A DNA stretch of 64,000 bases from Panagrolaimus kolymaensis (lineage: Eukaryota > Nematoda > Chromadorea > Rhabditida > Panagrolaimidae). Position 1 is the first letter of the stretch, and each line of letters begins with the position of its first letter. The DNA is taken from contig JAJQJQ010000065.1 in assembly GCA_028622995.1 (NCBI GenBank), positions 744,001-808,000 on the forward strand. Reading direction: 5' to 3'. Positions 34,777-45,373 of the stretch are shown here, one piece after another. The position numbers were made by a program, and so were the translations under genes. Below the pieces are notes generated by a model that did no database searches, was not told where the DNA came from, and worked only from the letters and a program-made list of their open reading frames with translations.

Positions 34777-35560
34777 GTTTGAAGTTGATTTGAAAAGCGA
34801 TGAGAACAGATGAGAAACAGAGAGCTCGTTAGTGATTGAACAATTTGTTAAGAAATGAGCTTGACTGGAATAAAAGCTTTTATACCAAATTGGGTAGTTC
34901 ATTTTTGATGGGATGCAAATTTATGAGGCTGTTCACTTATTCGAAAAGTGATAAATTAACATTTTTTTCATTCTTCGAACTTTTTTTCTTCATCACACAT
35001 TCGACGCATTTTTTGATAGAAACGGTTCGTGGGAAAATAAAAAATTATGAGAAATTGAAGAAACATGGAGCATAAAACAAGGTTCGATTGAGATTGATTA
35101 TGTATGTATGTACTGTAAAAACTTTATTTTTTTGGGACAAATTACTTAAAACAGTGGTCATCCTGCATTTTTTTTATTAGCCCGTCGTTTTATTATAATT
35201 AAATACTATAAACAGTCTTTTTTTTTAACTCATACATGCCTTTGTAAGAACGAACTTTTATATGTGATGAATTTTAGAGCTATCAATGCTATTAAATAAA
35301 TGAGGTAAATAACTTTGTGATGGAAAATTTATCTCTCTCTTTTTAATTTATTATTTATTTTATTGTGTAAATTACTAAATAATTTTCCATTTTCTTTGAC
35401 GATAATAATTATTTTTTGAAAAATATTGTTAAAAATTTCTTACTGTCTTTTCAGGAATAACAGCTTTCTGAAAAATATTGCGAAAAAAATCTTACTGTCT
35501 TCATTATTTATAAATCGTAAAGGATATATGTCCTTATAAATAAACCGTAAAAAGTTTTGT
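34777..35560. other. Intergenic: MSP gene promoter side and small tandem repeat
   Basis: Contains the MSP-gene TATA box and a diverged 33-nt direct repeat at 35417-35449 and 35469-35501, and otherwise AT-rich filler. A self-complementary stretch around 35510-35545 (TATTTATAA ... TTATAAATA) could form a hairpin. Confidence 0.6.
34877..34884 (-). promoter_or_regulatory. TATA box of the MSP-domain gene
   Basis: TATAAAAG on the minus strand, about 100 nt upstream of the chosen ATG. It is a clean match to the eukaryotic TATA consensus and supports a compact promoter. Confidence 0.6.
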
Positions 35561-36190
35561 TTGAGATTCCTATCAAAAAAAAAATACGATACATTCACTC
35601 GAATCAAAGTTGTGGTTATGTTAGGATTATTTGGTTCAGCGTTGAAACAAATATATTTATGCATGGCTGTTGAATGTATGAAAACTCCAGAACCAAATAT
35701 AGCTTATTCAGCAAATATTCATATTTCTGAATTATGTTTAAATGGTAAACATATGTACAAACTTTGGATAGTCGAGTAATCAAATCACTTTATTACTTTC
35801 TGCAACTTTTTATGGTTGACATTAAGAAGGAAAATATAGTTTTAGTGGATACTTATGTTCGATTCGCCCCTAAATATGTTATTCTTTTTGGTGTAATTTT
35901 TTGCGTAATTATTACGGCTTTGACTCCTCTTCTTGCTCTATCAGAATTTTATGCATTATTTATTATTCATTGCTCGATTAGCTATTGTTCTTGGAGAAGT
36001 TAGCTTTAAATTTTAAATGGGTTTGCCATACTTTTATAAACCTTTTATGATTTTGTAAATCCAGCTAAAACATCTTTTATTTATCGATGGTACCTTCCAA
36101 CAGAAATGCGTCGAATTTAAGCATTTCAATCATCGATAAAGCTTTAAACGGAATTCTAATGTTTCCAATATCGTTATTGTTATGTAAAAT
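35561..36190 (+). pseudogene. Relic of an SLC17-type (phosphate/glutamate) major facilitator transporter
   Basis: Pieces of one transporter lie in the expected order but jump between reading frames. TM1-like RIKVVVMLGLFGSALKQI then CMAVECM is in frame 2 from 35561. LLLSATFYG and SGYLCSIRP are in frame 3. KYVILFGVIFCVIITALTP is in frame 1. IARLAIVLGEVSF is back in frame 2, FIYRWYLPTEMRRI in frame 1, and ISIIDKALNGILMFPISLLL in frame 3. This order matches the SLC17 family: TM1 ending in a VCM-type motif, FYGY, GGYLADRFGPKY, LFG..LTLLTP, R...GLGEG, and W.PP.ER. At least five frame changes and in-frame stops make it non-functional, and the C-terminal half is missing. It is flanked at a distance by the two inverted-repeat elements. 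The family call is from remembered motifs only. Confidence 0.5.
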
Positions 36191-37372
36191 TCACTAATTT
36201 GGAGGAAGTGAAATTATGTTTTATGTTTTTGGTAAAATATTTAGTAAGACTGAATTTTGTGTCAATTAATGGCGGAATTTGGGTGTTGTTATACTTCGGA
36301 CATTTATGCTTTAGATACAGCTTAAAATAACGAGAGTTAAAAAGTAAAAATGAAAGCAGTAACACGAAAATGAAAATTGTTAAAATTTTTACCAAATGAA
36401 TGAAAGTTGTGAAATGGATTAACAAGTTGCAAAAAATAAAAAAAACCTACAAACCCATAAGAATGGTTTTAAAAAAAAGAAACATTCGTTTTCATTTTAT
36501 TAAAGGAAAGGCACTTAATTTGACAGAATATTTTATTTTGATATTTATTTACGTTTCAGGAAGCGGTGTTAAAGAATAAAAAAAACCGCTTCACAAAGAT
36601 AGTAACAAAAAATTTTAAACTACAAAAAAATGTTACTAACAAACAAAAATTCGCGAATTTGAAAAATTTGTTACTAGCATTGGAGCGGTATTTATTCTAT
36701 GTCAATGGCAAAGGTCTTTTTTGGAAAAATCAAGAAAAACAAATTCAAATCAAACTTTGCTTTATTTACTTTTTTTAAACCTTCAATGAACAAATATGAA
36801 CCACAGTGAGGATTTAAAAATTAATGAGCTAATTAATCCATTTTCCTTAAAACTCTATTATTTTTTATTAGACTTCTAAATTCACATTTTTTGTGTTTTT
36901 GTTTAAAAGGATGATGTGAATATTGATTTGAAGCCATGAATTGTTTTTGTGAGGGTGTTTTGTTGTTCAAAAAAAAAAATTGATATGGTCGTTGGCTGAT
37001 CAAAGGCTGTTTTTTTTTCAAACAATAAAATGAAATGATTTAAACGTTCCTTGACAGACATCAAACTAATTTTACGCGAGCGACAACATTACATTATGTG
37101 AAAAAGAGAATAGGTTCAACAGGTTTTTGCTGCCGTTGAAGAAAGCAAAAAAAGAAGAAAAAATTGCGCATTTTTTTAAAATCGAAAATAAAAATAACAA
37201 CAATTTTTTCTTTTCTTTTTTTCTAGATTGTCTTTCTTTGGAAGAAGGTAATGTGGTTGGTAGTCAGTGATCATTAATTTCTTAAAGAAAAAAGTTGCGC
37301 GGTTTAGACTTTGATTTTTTTAAATTGATTTTTCAAAGTCTCTTTTTTGAAGAAAGAATATCAATTTGAAGG
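36191..37372. other. Intergenic upstream of bestrophin
   Basis: Contains inverted-repeat copy B (36585-36689). The last ~150 nt before 37373 include a TTTTTCTAG-type acceptor-like site near 37226. No coding exon recognised. Confidence 0.6.
36585..36689. repeat. MITE-like inverted-repeat element, copy B
   Basis: Bounded by ACCGCT (36585) and AGCGGT (ending 36689). The arms share AGTAACAAA / TTTGTTACT over roughly 30-35 nt with few mismatches, around a short AT-rich loop. It is homologous to copy A at 33477-33544, 3.1 kb away. Another AGCGGTGTTAA lies just upstream at 36562 and again at 51584. Confidence 0.6.
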
Positions 37373-39258
37373 ATGACCATATCATACAATTTAGATGTAT
37401 CTTCTATTAGATGGACATACTGTATTCGAATATTATTTCGATGGCGAGCAAGTTTATGGAAGTCGGTGTACTTTGAATTGACCGTTTGGACAGCAGCATA
37501 TTATTTTGTTATGATGTTTTATCGTTATGCATTAAACCCGAAAGAACAAAAGTAAGAAAATCGTGATTTTGTAGCTTGTTTTAATTTTTTCCCAAAAAGT
37601 CTTTTATTTTGCTATTTTAAATTGCCTCTTTAATGTTTTTCAACCTTGAATTATTATGCAATTTTAGAACATTTGAATTATTGGCTGAGTACTGTGATAA
37701 AAGACTTGATTACTTCCCTTTAATGCTAATGCTAGGCTTTTTTGTTGCAACAGTTGTAGATAGATGGAAGACTATGTTTGCTAATATTGGGTTTGTTGAT
37801 ACCATCGCCATTTATGTTTCCACCACCATTCGAGGTGCTGAAGAAGAAATGAGAATAATTCGTCGAAATATTATTCGATATTGCTGTTTGACACAAGTCT
37901 TAGTTCTGCGAGATATTAGTATGAGAGTTCGAAGGCGATTTCCTAATTTGGATTCGGTTGTTGAAGCAGGTATGATATTTTAATCGTTTGCTTAACTTAT
38001 ATTTTTCATTTTTTTAGGTTTTTTGTTGCCATATGAACGCAAACAATTAGAAGATTTAGAAAGCCTTCATCCAAAATATTGGGCTCCAATTCAATGGGTT
38101 TTTTTATTATGTGCTGATTTGAGGCGAAGAAATAAAATGGAACCTGAAGGATACGTTAATATGCTTATGGGAGTATGTATAAAGTTAGCCTTTGTGACAA
38201 ATTAATTTTAAATAATTTTTAGGAAGTTATTAATTATCGCACATGTTTACAAAATTTATGTAATTTTGATTACGTAAGCTTAAAATTATCATTAATATTA
38301 TTCTTGCAAAAGTATAAGTTTTAGGTCCCCATTCCACTTGCATATCCACAAACGATTGCTCTTGCTATTCGATTTTATTTTTTGATTGCTTTAGTCTCTC
38401 GACAATATTTAATTCATCGAACTAACAATGAACCTGTCACAGTTAGCAATCCTCTTAATCTTATCATTTAAAAAAATTCTTTTAGGTTGATTTTTATGTT
38501 CCTTTTATGACAATCTTTCAATTTATTTTTTATATTGGATGGTTAAAAGTTGCCGAAGCTTTATTAAATCCCCTCGGCGAAGATGATGACGATTTTGAAA
38601 GTAATTATATTATAGATCGAAATCTTGCTGTAGGTATTTTTGCAATGATGTCCTAATATCTAGGATATTAATTTTAGATTGGGATGGCGATCGTGGATGA
38701 TGCCTATGATAAACTTCCCCAACAACTTCCCGACACAATCAAAACCAAACCCTTGTATTCAGAGGAAAGTTCTCAACAACCAATTCATCCACTTATTGGT
38801 TCAGCTGCTCAAGCTGGGTTTGTTTTACGCTTAACATCCATTTGTAATAGAAACTTACTTATGATTTCAGAGTTAAAACAGAAGGTGAAGAAACTAAAAT
38901 GGTACCTCATGCAGAATATGAAAAAAAGCAATCAACTATTCAACCTCGAGAAGAAAGTTGTGTTGGACCCGAATGTCGAAAAAGAAAATCAGCTACCCAA
39001 CCTGAAATAAGCAAAAAATGGTCGATAAGTCTTTTTAATCGTCGTAAACGCATTCCCACATTGGAAGAAATTCAAGTTAGAGATAGCGGTAACATTGAAT
39101 ATGGGCCCAAAAGAGAAGCAAAAAATGATATAGGAAATCCTGATATTCCTGTAACTTTCACGGTTCCTGGTAGCAGAGAAACTGAACGTCAAACAGAAAG
39201 AAATAAAGAAATGTATTTGGATTCAATTAAAGAGGATCTTTATGAACCCTCCGTATAA
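37373..39258 (+). CDS. Bestrophin-family calcium-activated chloride channel
   Basis: Eight exons: 37373-37551, 37668-37969, 38018-38172, 38223-38273, 38325-38441, 38486-38629, 38678-38817, 38871-39258. They give 491 residues, with all phases consistent. Bestrophin hallmarks are in order: [11 protein letters not shown] start, [79 protein letters not shown] and [20 protein letters not shown]. The last of these continues into the Asp/Glu calcium-clasp loop, then DRNLA and a VDDAYDKLP segment. The family forms pentameric anion channels in the plasma membrane. After about residue 330 the tail is hydrophilic and not conserved. One intron begins GTAGGT (38630) and is supported by phase. Nematodes have many bestrophins, so no symbol is given. 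Confidence 0.95.
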
Positions 39259-39461
39259 GTAGTACACATGTTGATAGATCTCATGCATAATTCATTCCAT
39301 TCATAAAATAAAATACAAAGAAGAATTTTTTCATTACCCTTTTTTTTAATATTATAAATCTTTCTATGAAATGGAGAGATTCGACCAAAACGAATTTGAT
39401 TCAAAACAACTAATATTGTATGAGGAGGATGAGTAGTTAAAGAGTTGGATAATTTTATTAA

Positions 39462-40062
39462 TTAAGAAAATGAAAAAACATTTAAACTTTTTGTTGTTTC
39501 TCCACAAATAAGTTTTAATTCATTTTTCATCCTTTGGATTTCGATTTCAATATTTTGTGGGAGAATTGAATGCAAATAAAGAAAACGCTGAATTAAATTT
39601 CGAAGTTGATCATTTTCTTTTTTGAGTTTATTCTTTTCTGTTCGAATCTAAATAGGAAAATTTTATAAAATTTTAATGAAACAATTTTTTTACCATTTCG
39701 CGGTATTTTCGAGCGTAATTTCGTTTTTCTTTGAATTTTGTTGATTCCTCCATGGAATCAGGAAGCAGAGGACGGCCTCGACGTGTTTCACTAATACTTG
39801 AACTTCCATTCGAACTTGGACGCGAAATGGATCCTTTTTCATTATTAAAATTTGAGGCAAATGTTGGCGGCCAAGATGATGATAAATGTTCGGGAATATG
39901 GAAGTCAGTGGAAGCTTCCTGTCGATAATTTTGGTATTGGTGGGTAGTTATTGAATTATTAGCATAAGAGCTTTCCATATTTGTAGTTAAACAATCGTCA
40001 TTTTGATAATTATAATTGGAAGGAAACTTTTCATACCAATGATTTTGAGACTGGTGTGTCAT
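39462..40062 (-). CDS. Divergent bZIP-like transcription factor
   Basis: Exons 39694-40062 and 39462-39647, 184 residues. The N-terminal part is polar, rich in Asn, Ser, Tyr and Gln. At about residues 101-160 comes GRPLLPDSMEESTKFKEK, then a basic stretch KRNYARKYREM, then a coiled coil with hydrophobic heptads I-L-L-F-L (IRTEKNKLKKENDQLRNLI onward). The KENDQL piece is typical of leucine zippers. The spacing from the Arg of KYR to the first zipper Leu is canonical. With that alignment, the near-invariant Asn of the basic region is replaced by Lys, so DNA binding may be unusual. The ATG at 40062 was chosen because the in-frame ATG at 40170 adds a Lys/Phe-rich stretch without complexity. The gene lies tail-to-tail with bestrophin. 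Confidence 0.55.
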
Positions 40063-41201
40063 GACAAATGAAGCAAAAAATGATAAAAGCATGCAAGAGT
40101 TTTTTGTTTTAAATATTGCTCTTTGCTTTTTTGATAAGATATGTATGTACGTGAGAGCGCGATTTTGCATTAAGAAATGAACGGAAAAAAAACGGGCTTT
40201 TTTTACAGTAAGCTTTTCGAGTATGTAAGCATCGTCATTACAGAGAATTTTTGATAGCGTTCTTTTTTTACTCAGCTACTCTGATAAGAAAAGCTTTAGT
40301 TCAAGCCAATGTTGGTTGTTCTTGTTAAATTTTCTCATGCACACCTGTTTACTTTACTGAGAGAAAAAACAACGAAGCAAATTGGCAATTTCAATGTTTT
40401 TTTCTCAAAATAGTTTTTTACGCAAGCAAAATATCTTTCTTTGATGTCTAACACCAATGTATTCAACACAAAAAGTAGGTGTATGTGAGTGATGATGATT
40501 CATGAATTATTTGTTGGTTGATGTTTATTTATAACAACCATTTATATTTGCCAAAAGATATTAACAGTAGGTACGCGATGCTTTCTTTGTCACCGCCCTA
40601 ACCAATCCTCCTAAAAGGCGTCATCGTATCTTTTCATTAAGTTTTTGTAGCTTATATTCATTGCCGTTTTTTATTAATTGTTTTTTTAAAATAATTTTAT
40701 TGTTAAATTCTTTTGCATACTCAAATTCTTCATCTCAAACATAAATAGAATTGACTGATGTTGAATCTCCAAAAACTGTAAAACATGGTTAAAATGAATA
40801 AGATACATTTAAAATAACCAACTGGAATTTAATTCTAGTTTTAAATAGAAAAAAAATGTATCTTTTGTATTCATGGCACATAAAAACCGAGAAAAAAAAT
40901 AAGGTTTTACGCTAGTATAAAAAACTTCACAGCCTTTTTTGCAAATTTGGAGTCAATAATTTTACCTCCAAAGTACACGCGTTTTCACAAATATAAAAAT
41001 GGGTTACAGCTTGAATTTTATAAAATTGTATGTACTGTGGTGTGGTATATGTGAAGAAAGCTTCCAAAGAAGCCATAAATTAGCCGCTAAAGCTTTTATT
41101 GCTGCAGCTGAATTCAAAATTATAAAAAAGACTTTTTCACTTTTTTTAAATTTCTAAGTAAAATATATTTTTTTGCAAAGAAAGGTTCTTTTTAAATTAA
41201 A
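40063..41201. other. Intergenic between divergent bZIP-like and 7TM receptor genes
   Basis: 1.1 kb shared upstream region. No coding exon or RNA gene seen. A GC-richer stretch at about 40570-40630 is the only compositional landmark. Confidence 0.6.
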
Positions 41202-42064
41202 ATGGATGCAATAACCGATACCATATTTCGTGCACTTGTGGTTTTTGCGATTGCCATTACAGCTCCAATCGGCGTAGTTTTAATATTGTATTATTTTAAA
41301 CGATTCCCATCTTCGTTTCTTCTATTCCTTGGAATTTATTACGTCATCAATGCTCCTCGTCTCCTCCTCGATTTTGCATATTGGGTTTCAGACTTTTCAA
41401 CCGACATTGCAAAATTTTATACCTATTTTGCCCTTTTTCAAAGACGACTTCAAGTTTTTCTCATATTTCTTTTAAGTTTAAACCAATTTTTTCTTACATT
41501 TTTTACACAAAAATTTGATTATTCATTTTGGAATTATTTTGGTTTACTTTCAAGCACACTTTTAACAGGCACATACAGTATGATGGATGTCGTACTTTCA
41601 AAAGGAACAAAAGATGTTCCAGAAATCTTGGCTTTAATTGCATTTTTAATTTCCACTTTCACAATGTTAAAGATTATCTTCCATCGTTCTCCAAATTCAC
41701 AAGGAGCTGAACGCGAAGAGCGAAAACTTATTTTTGTTATTTTTACTTTGACCATTTTAAGCTCTCTTCGAATAATTATGGTAAAAAGCTTTCCAAATAT
41801 TATTTATTTTGATCAAATTTTTGAGTTCTTGACGTTATCATGCAGTGTTCTTGTTTTACTAATTTTATGGTAGGTACTTTTTCCAATACAAGATTTATCG
41901 ATCAAGATATTGAAATTTTCAGTCAACCAATTAGACAGCTAATCTTTTTTCAACGTTCTCCTGAAATCTTTGCTCCAATCAAAGCAACATCAGCCTCAAG
42001 AGAATTGTCTAAACCAATGGGTCAAATGATGATGCAAAAGATACCTAAAAATCATTCGGAATAA
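41202..42064 (+). CDS. Serpentine 7TM chemoreceptor-like protein
   Basis: Exons 41202-41869 and 41923-42064, 269 residues. Seven hydrophobic segments are visible: about 10-32 (LVVFAIAITAPIGVVLILYY), 38-62, 84-106, 112-130, 146-166, 182-200 and 208-225. The last runs into CQPIRQLIFF, a polar C-terminal start like the NPxRxLIF found after TM7 in worm receptors. Without splicing the first exon would stop at 41873. The 53-nt GTAGGT...TTTTCAG intron removes the stop and restores frame. There is no long extracellular N-terminus. The size fits nematode serpentine receptors, but the subfamily cannot be assigned by eye. It probably acts in sensory neurons, by analogy only. Confidence 0.7.
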
Positions 42065-42242
42065 TACCTCGAAAATTTAGCTGTGTCCCACATAAAGCCC
42101 AAAAGTTTAAGCTTTGATGTTTCCACGGTAAACAAAAGAAATTCATTACTATTTTCATTTATTATTCATTATTATTATTAATTATTAAAAACAAAAATAG
42201 AAGCAGACGGAAAAAATGAGGAGATCATGAAATTATAATGTA

Positions 42243-43564
42243 TCAAATAAGAGGCGATTGTACTTCATAAACAAATAATTCATCAGCTAATATCCATTTA
42301 CCATTTGTCCATTTTTGCATCCATTGACTATTGATAATTTCATAATATCCACCTCGAGTTGCTTCATCAGGAGTCATTAATTTAGAAATAATATCACGAG
42401 CATCATTATCAGTTGTTTCAGGAAATTTTAAAGGATAAACACATTTTTCTTTAGGATCCTAAAATACCAGAATAACTTTTAATTATTTTGATTAAAAAGG
42501 TTAAAATAAACTTACATGAGGCCATTTTCCTGTAATCATTGTGTAAAGAACTACGCCAGAGGCATACCAATCTGCAGCAAATGGATTATATGGTTTTTGT
42601 TGAACCAGTTGAGGACATGAATAAGGTCGTGTTCCACAAAATGATGTGGATGATTGAGCTTGGGAAATGTATCGTGCAAAACCAAAATCAGCTAATTTGA
42701 CATCATTGTTTTTATCCAGCAAAATATTTTCCATTTTAACATCTCTATAAAAAATGGTTAAATTCAATCGAACATAATATGAATTAACAAACCTATGAAC
42801 AACTCCAAGCGCTTGATGAAGATATTGAACAGCTTCAGAAAGTTGCCGAAAAATCCTTGCACTATCCCTTTCTAAAATTTCCAAATACAAAATAATTAAA
42901 AAGGAAACAAACCAACTTACCATCAAGTTGATTTCGTCTAAGAACATATTGTAATAAAGTGCCACCAGAATAAAATTCAGAGATAATTGCAACTTTAGTT
43001 AAATGAGGTTGAATAATATGAAGGCATCGGACGAGATGAGGATGATGAACAACTCGAGTAATTTCAAGCTCACGAGGAAGAAATTTGTCAACCAAATTTG
43101 CAGGAATTGAACATTTATCAATGATTTTAACAGCAACTTCTCGATCATATCTAAAATAGCTTAGATATAATATAAAGTGAAAGCAAAAAAAAGTATCAAC
43201 TGTTGGGTATCAACAAAGCAGAATAAACTAAAATAAAAGAGAGAACTTACGTTTCAGAATAAACTTTATGAACCGTTGAATGATTTGTTCGAGCAATTAA
43301 ATCAGGAGTTTCACGAAATTTATAAAACTTTTCAATGGCTGTTGAAGCAAATTGATACGATGGTGAAGCACCTACTGGAATTCGATGTTGCTTTTGAGGA
43401 GTAGCGGCTACCATAGTTGAAGCTTTGTTGTTATTTGAGACCATTTTTTGCTGCGCATTGATGACATTTTGAACTTGTTGATGAAGTTGTTGAAGCTCTT
43501 GTTGTTGTGGAAAAGATGGTTGTAATTGGTGATTATTCTGTAGGTTTTGCTGTTGTTGCATCAT
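42243..43564 (-). CDS. TSSK-like Ser/Thr protein kinase with Gln-rich N-terminus
   Basis: Exons 43251-43564, 42921-43150, 42793-42871, 42516-42744, 42243-42458; 355 residues. Residues 1-50 are Gln/Asn-rich. The kinase domain runs from about 85: VAVKIID (ATP lysine), HPHLVRCLHIIQP, VVHRDVKMENILLD (catalytic loop), LADFGFAR (DFG), STSFCGTRPYSCPQL (activation end), and YNPFAADWYASGVVLYTMITGKWPH. The CG-YSCP and YNPF pattern matches the testis-specific Ser/Thr kinase (TSSK) group. Two oddities: the glycine-rich loop is replaced by ARTNHSTVHK with no glycine, and APE is CPQ. Catalytic Lys, Asp and DFG are all present, so activity is possible. The start is the first ATG (43564), since the longer frame has no ATG. 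It lies 187 bp downstream of the Tipin gene on the same strand. Confidence 0.85.
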
Positions 43565-43750
43565 TTCAAGCGAATTTATACAAGAAGCGAAAATAATATC
43601 GACGCTTTCAAAACACGACAAGATTCACAAAGAAAGAAAAAAGTAAAAACATCAAAACGATAAAAAAGATTTATGCAAATTAGAGTCAAACGTGGTACAA
43701 AAAATTTTATTCACAATCACAAAAATGCAACAAAAGAAATACAAAAAAAG

Positions 43751-44964
43751 TTAAAAATCATCAAAAATATAATCCAATGCTGTATCTTCGCTTATTTCTT
43801 CATTTTCCTTATCAGCTGGTGAGTCGACTTCATCATCAGAATAATCTAAAACTCTTCGTTTTTTCTTCTGTGAAGCATGAGGAGAAGCAGGATCATCTTC
43901 TTCATCTGAATCTTCTACTAATAACCGTTTTTTCTTTTCAATAACAGGAGAAGCCTCGATTAAGATTTCTTTAGTAGCAGGTTCATCAATTTCTTCATCA
44001 GAGTCATCGAAAATTATTCGTTTTTTTTTTTGAGAATGAGGAGAACCAGCATCAATTTCTTCATCTGAATCATCCACGGCTGGTCGCTTTTTCTTTTCAA
44101 CAACGGGAGAAGCTTTGATTAAGGTTTTCTTAGAAGTTGGCGCATCAATTTCATCATCAGAGTCTTCAAAAAATATTTGCTTTTGAGAACGAGAAGAAGA
44201 AGGACCAACTTCTTTACGAGAATCTTTTACAACAAGTTGCTTTCCTTTTTGAGAAGCATCATGTGAATTTACTTCTTCATTAAAGAGATTATCCAAAGTT
44301 TCATCAGCAAAATCATCGTCATCGCTTGGCAAAGGTGAATGTTCTTTTTGAGGCGATTCTGATCGACGATAATCGTCATTAACTTCTCTTTTGTCATCAT
44401 CTTCAAATAAAGGCATTCCAAGTCGAAGCTTTGTCATATATACCTAAAAAAATCTACCGTTATCGAAAATAAAATAAAGAGCTTGCTTACCTTTACAGCT
44501 CGCTTTTTCCCAACATTTTCAAGTTTTGTAATCAAATCATCAAAGTTGAGCTGTGGATGAAGAAGATGGCCCCAATATTCAACTTTCTCCATCATTTCAT
44601 TAAGATTTTCATACTATAATAAAGCAATTAGCAACACCTTCAAAAACCAAAAACATACTGGACTTTTTTCTTTGTGAGGATGCCATTTTTCAAACGATTT
44701 TCTCACTGCGCAAAGACCTTTTGGACCAGTTAAAACATGTTCATTCAGAGTGACTCGAGGTTTTCGATTGACGATTTTTTTCGGTTGAACTAATCTTGGT
44801 TCAGTTTTCTTGATGACTTTGTTTAAAACTTCGTCATCGTTTAATTCTGAAAGAAGAAAATGTTAATGATAAAAATTTTAGAATTTTTGAAACTTGCCTT
44901 CCGTTGGTGGTTCTTCTTTATCGAAAAGATTATCTTCAAAGTCTTCAAAATCTTCAAAATCCAT
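43751..44964 (-). CDS. tipn-1: Tipin/Swi3-family replication fork protection protein
   Basis: Exons 44898-44964, 44659-44846, 44491-44613, 43751-44443; 356 residues. The partner of Timeless in the replication fork protection complex, nuclear. The Swi3 domain spans about residues 45-140: VTLNEHVLTGPKGLCAVRKS, MMEKVEYWGHLLHPQLNFDD, LITKLENVGKKRAVKVYMTK, RLGMPLF. The N-terminus is acidic (DFEDFEDFED). The C-terminal half is a degenerate repeat of xDSDEEID followed by KKKR motifs, about five copies, which looks like a chain of CK2-type acidic serines and basic nuclear-localisation patches. Intron 1 uses a GC donor (GAAG|GCAAGT at 44897), the only choice that keeps phase. It is divergent from NOM1 and upstream of the kinase gene. 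Confidence 0.9.
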
Positions 44965-45373
44965 TGTTTAACACTTGAGATTGCTAAAAAAAAGGATAAG
45001 TAAGACATGCAAAGTACAAATATTCGCAAGAAATGAAGCCTTTTCCCGCAAAATCTTAGCATTTAAGAAGATTTATAAAACCTCTATCGATTATTAAAAA
45101 ATAATGGAACACATAATGTTGGAATTTTAAACGCGAGAAATAATAAAGCAAAAAATCATAAAATTTTTATCGAATGTAAACTTCCAAGAATGAAAAGCAA
45201 TTGAAATTCAAAAAATTCCACTAAAAAAATTTCAAACGATCCTTCACTAACCTTTATTGGCTTCATATTCTTTTCTGCCAAAAAAGAGCTTCTTTTAGCT
45301 TTGCAAAATTTTGGTTCTACCAACTTTTCTCTTTTACCATTTCTTTACTTTTAATATTTTTTTATTTGTAAAA
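44965..45373. promoter_or_regulatory. Divergent promoter region of tipn-1 and NOM1
   Basis: 409 bp separates the ATGs of two oppositely oriented housekeeping-type genes. There is no TATA-like box near either start and no other coding sequence. A shared bidirectional promoter is the simple reading. Confidence 0.5.

Noticed and set aside
34777..34902. Longer start for the MSP-domain protein at 34902
   Set aside because: The TATA box lies between this ATG and the domain, so the extension would be upstream of transcription. MSP domains usually start near the N-terminus.
35080..35095. GGTTCGATTGAG resembling a tRNA B box
   Set aside because: No matching A box or cloverleaf arms within the right distance.
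41870..41922. Apparent premature stop and frameshift in the 7TM receptor at 41873
   Set aside because: A 53-nt intron with GTAGGT donor and TTTTCAG acceptor removes the stop and restores the frame, so it is not a pseudogene.
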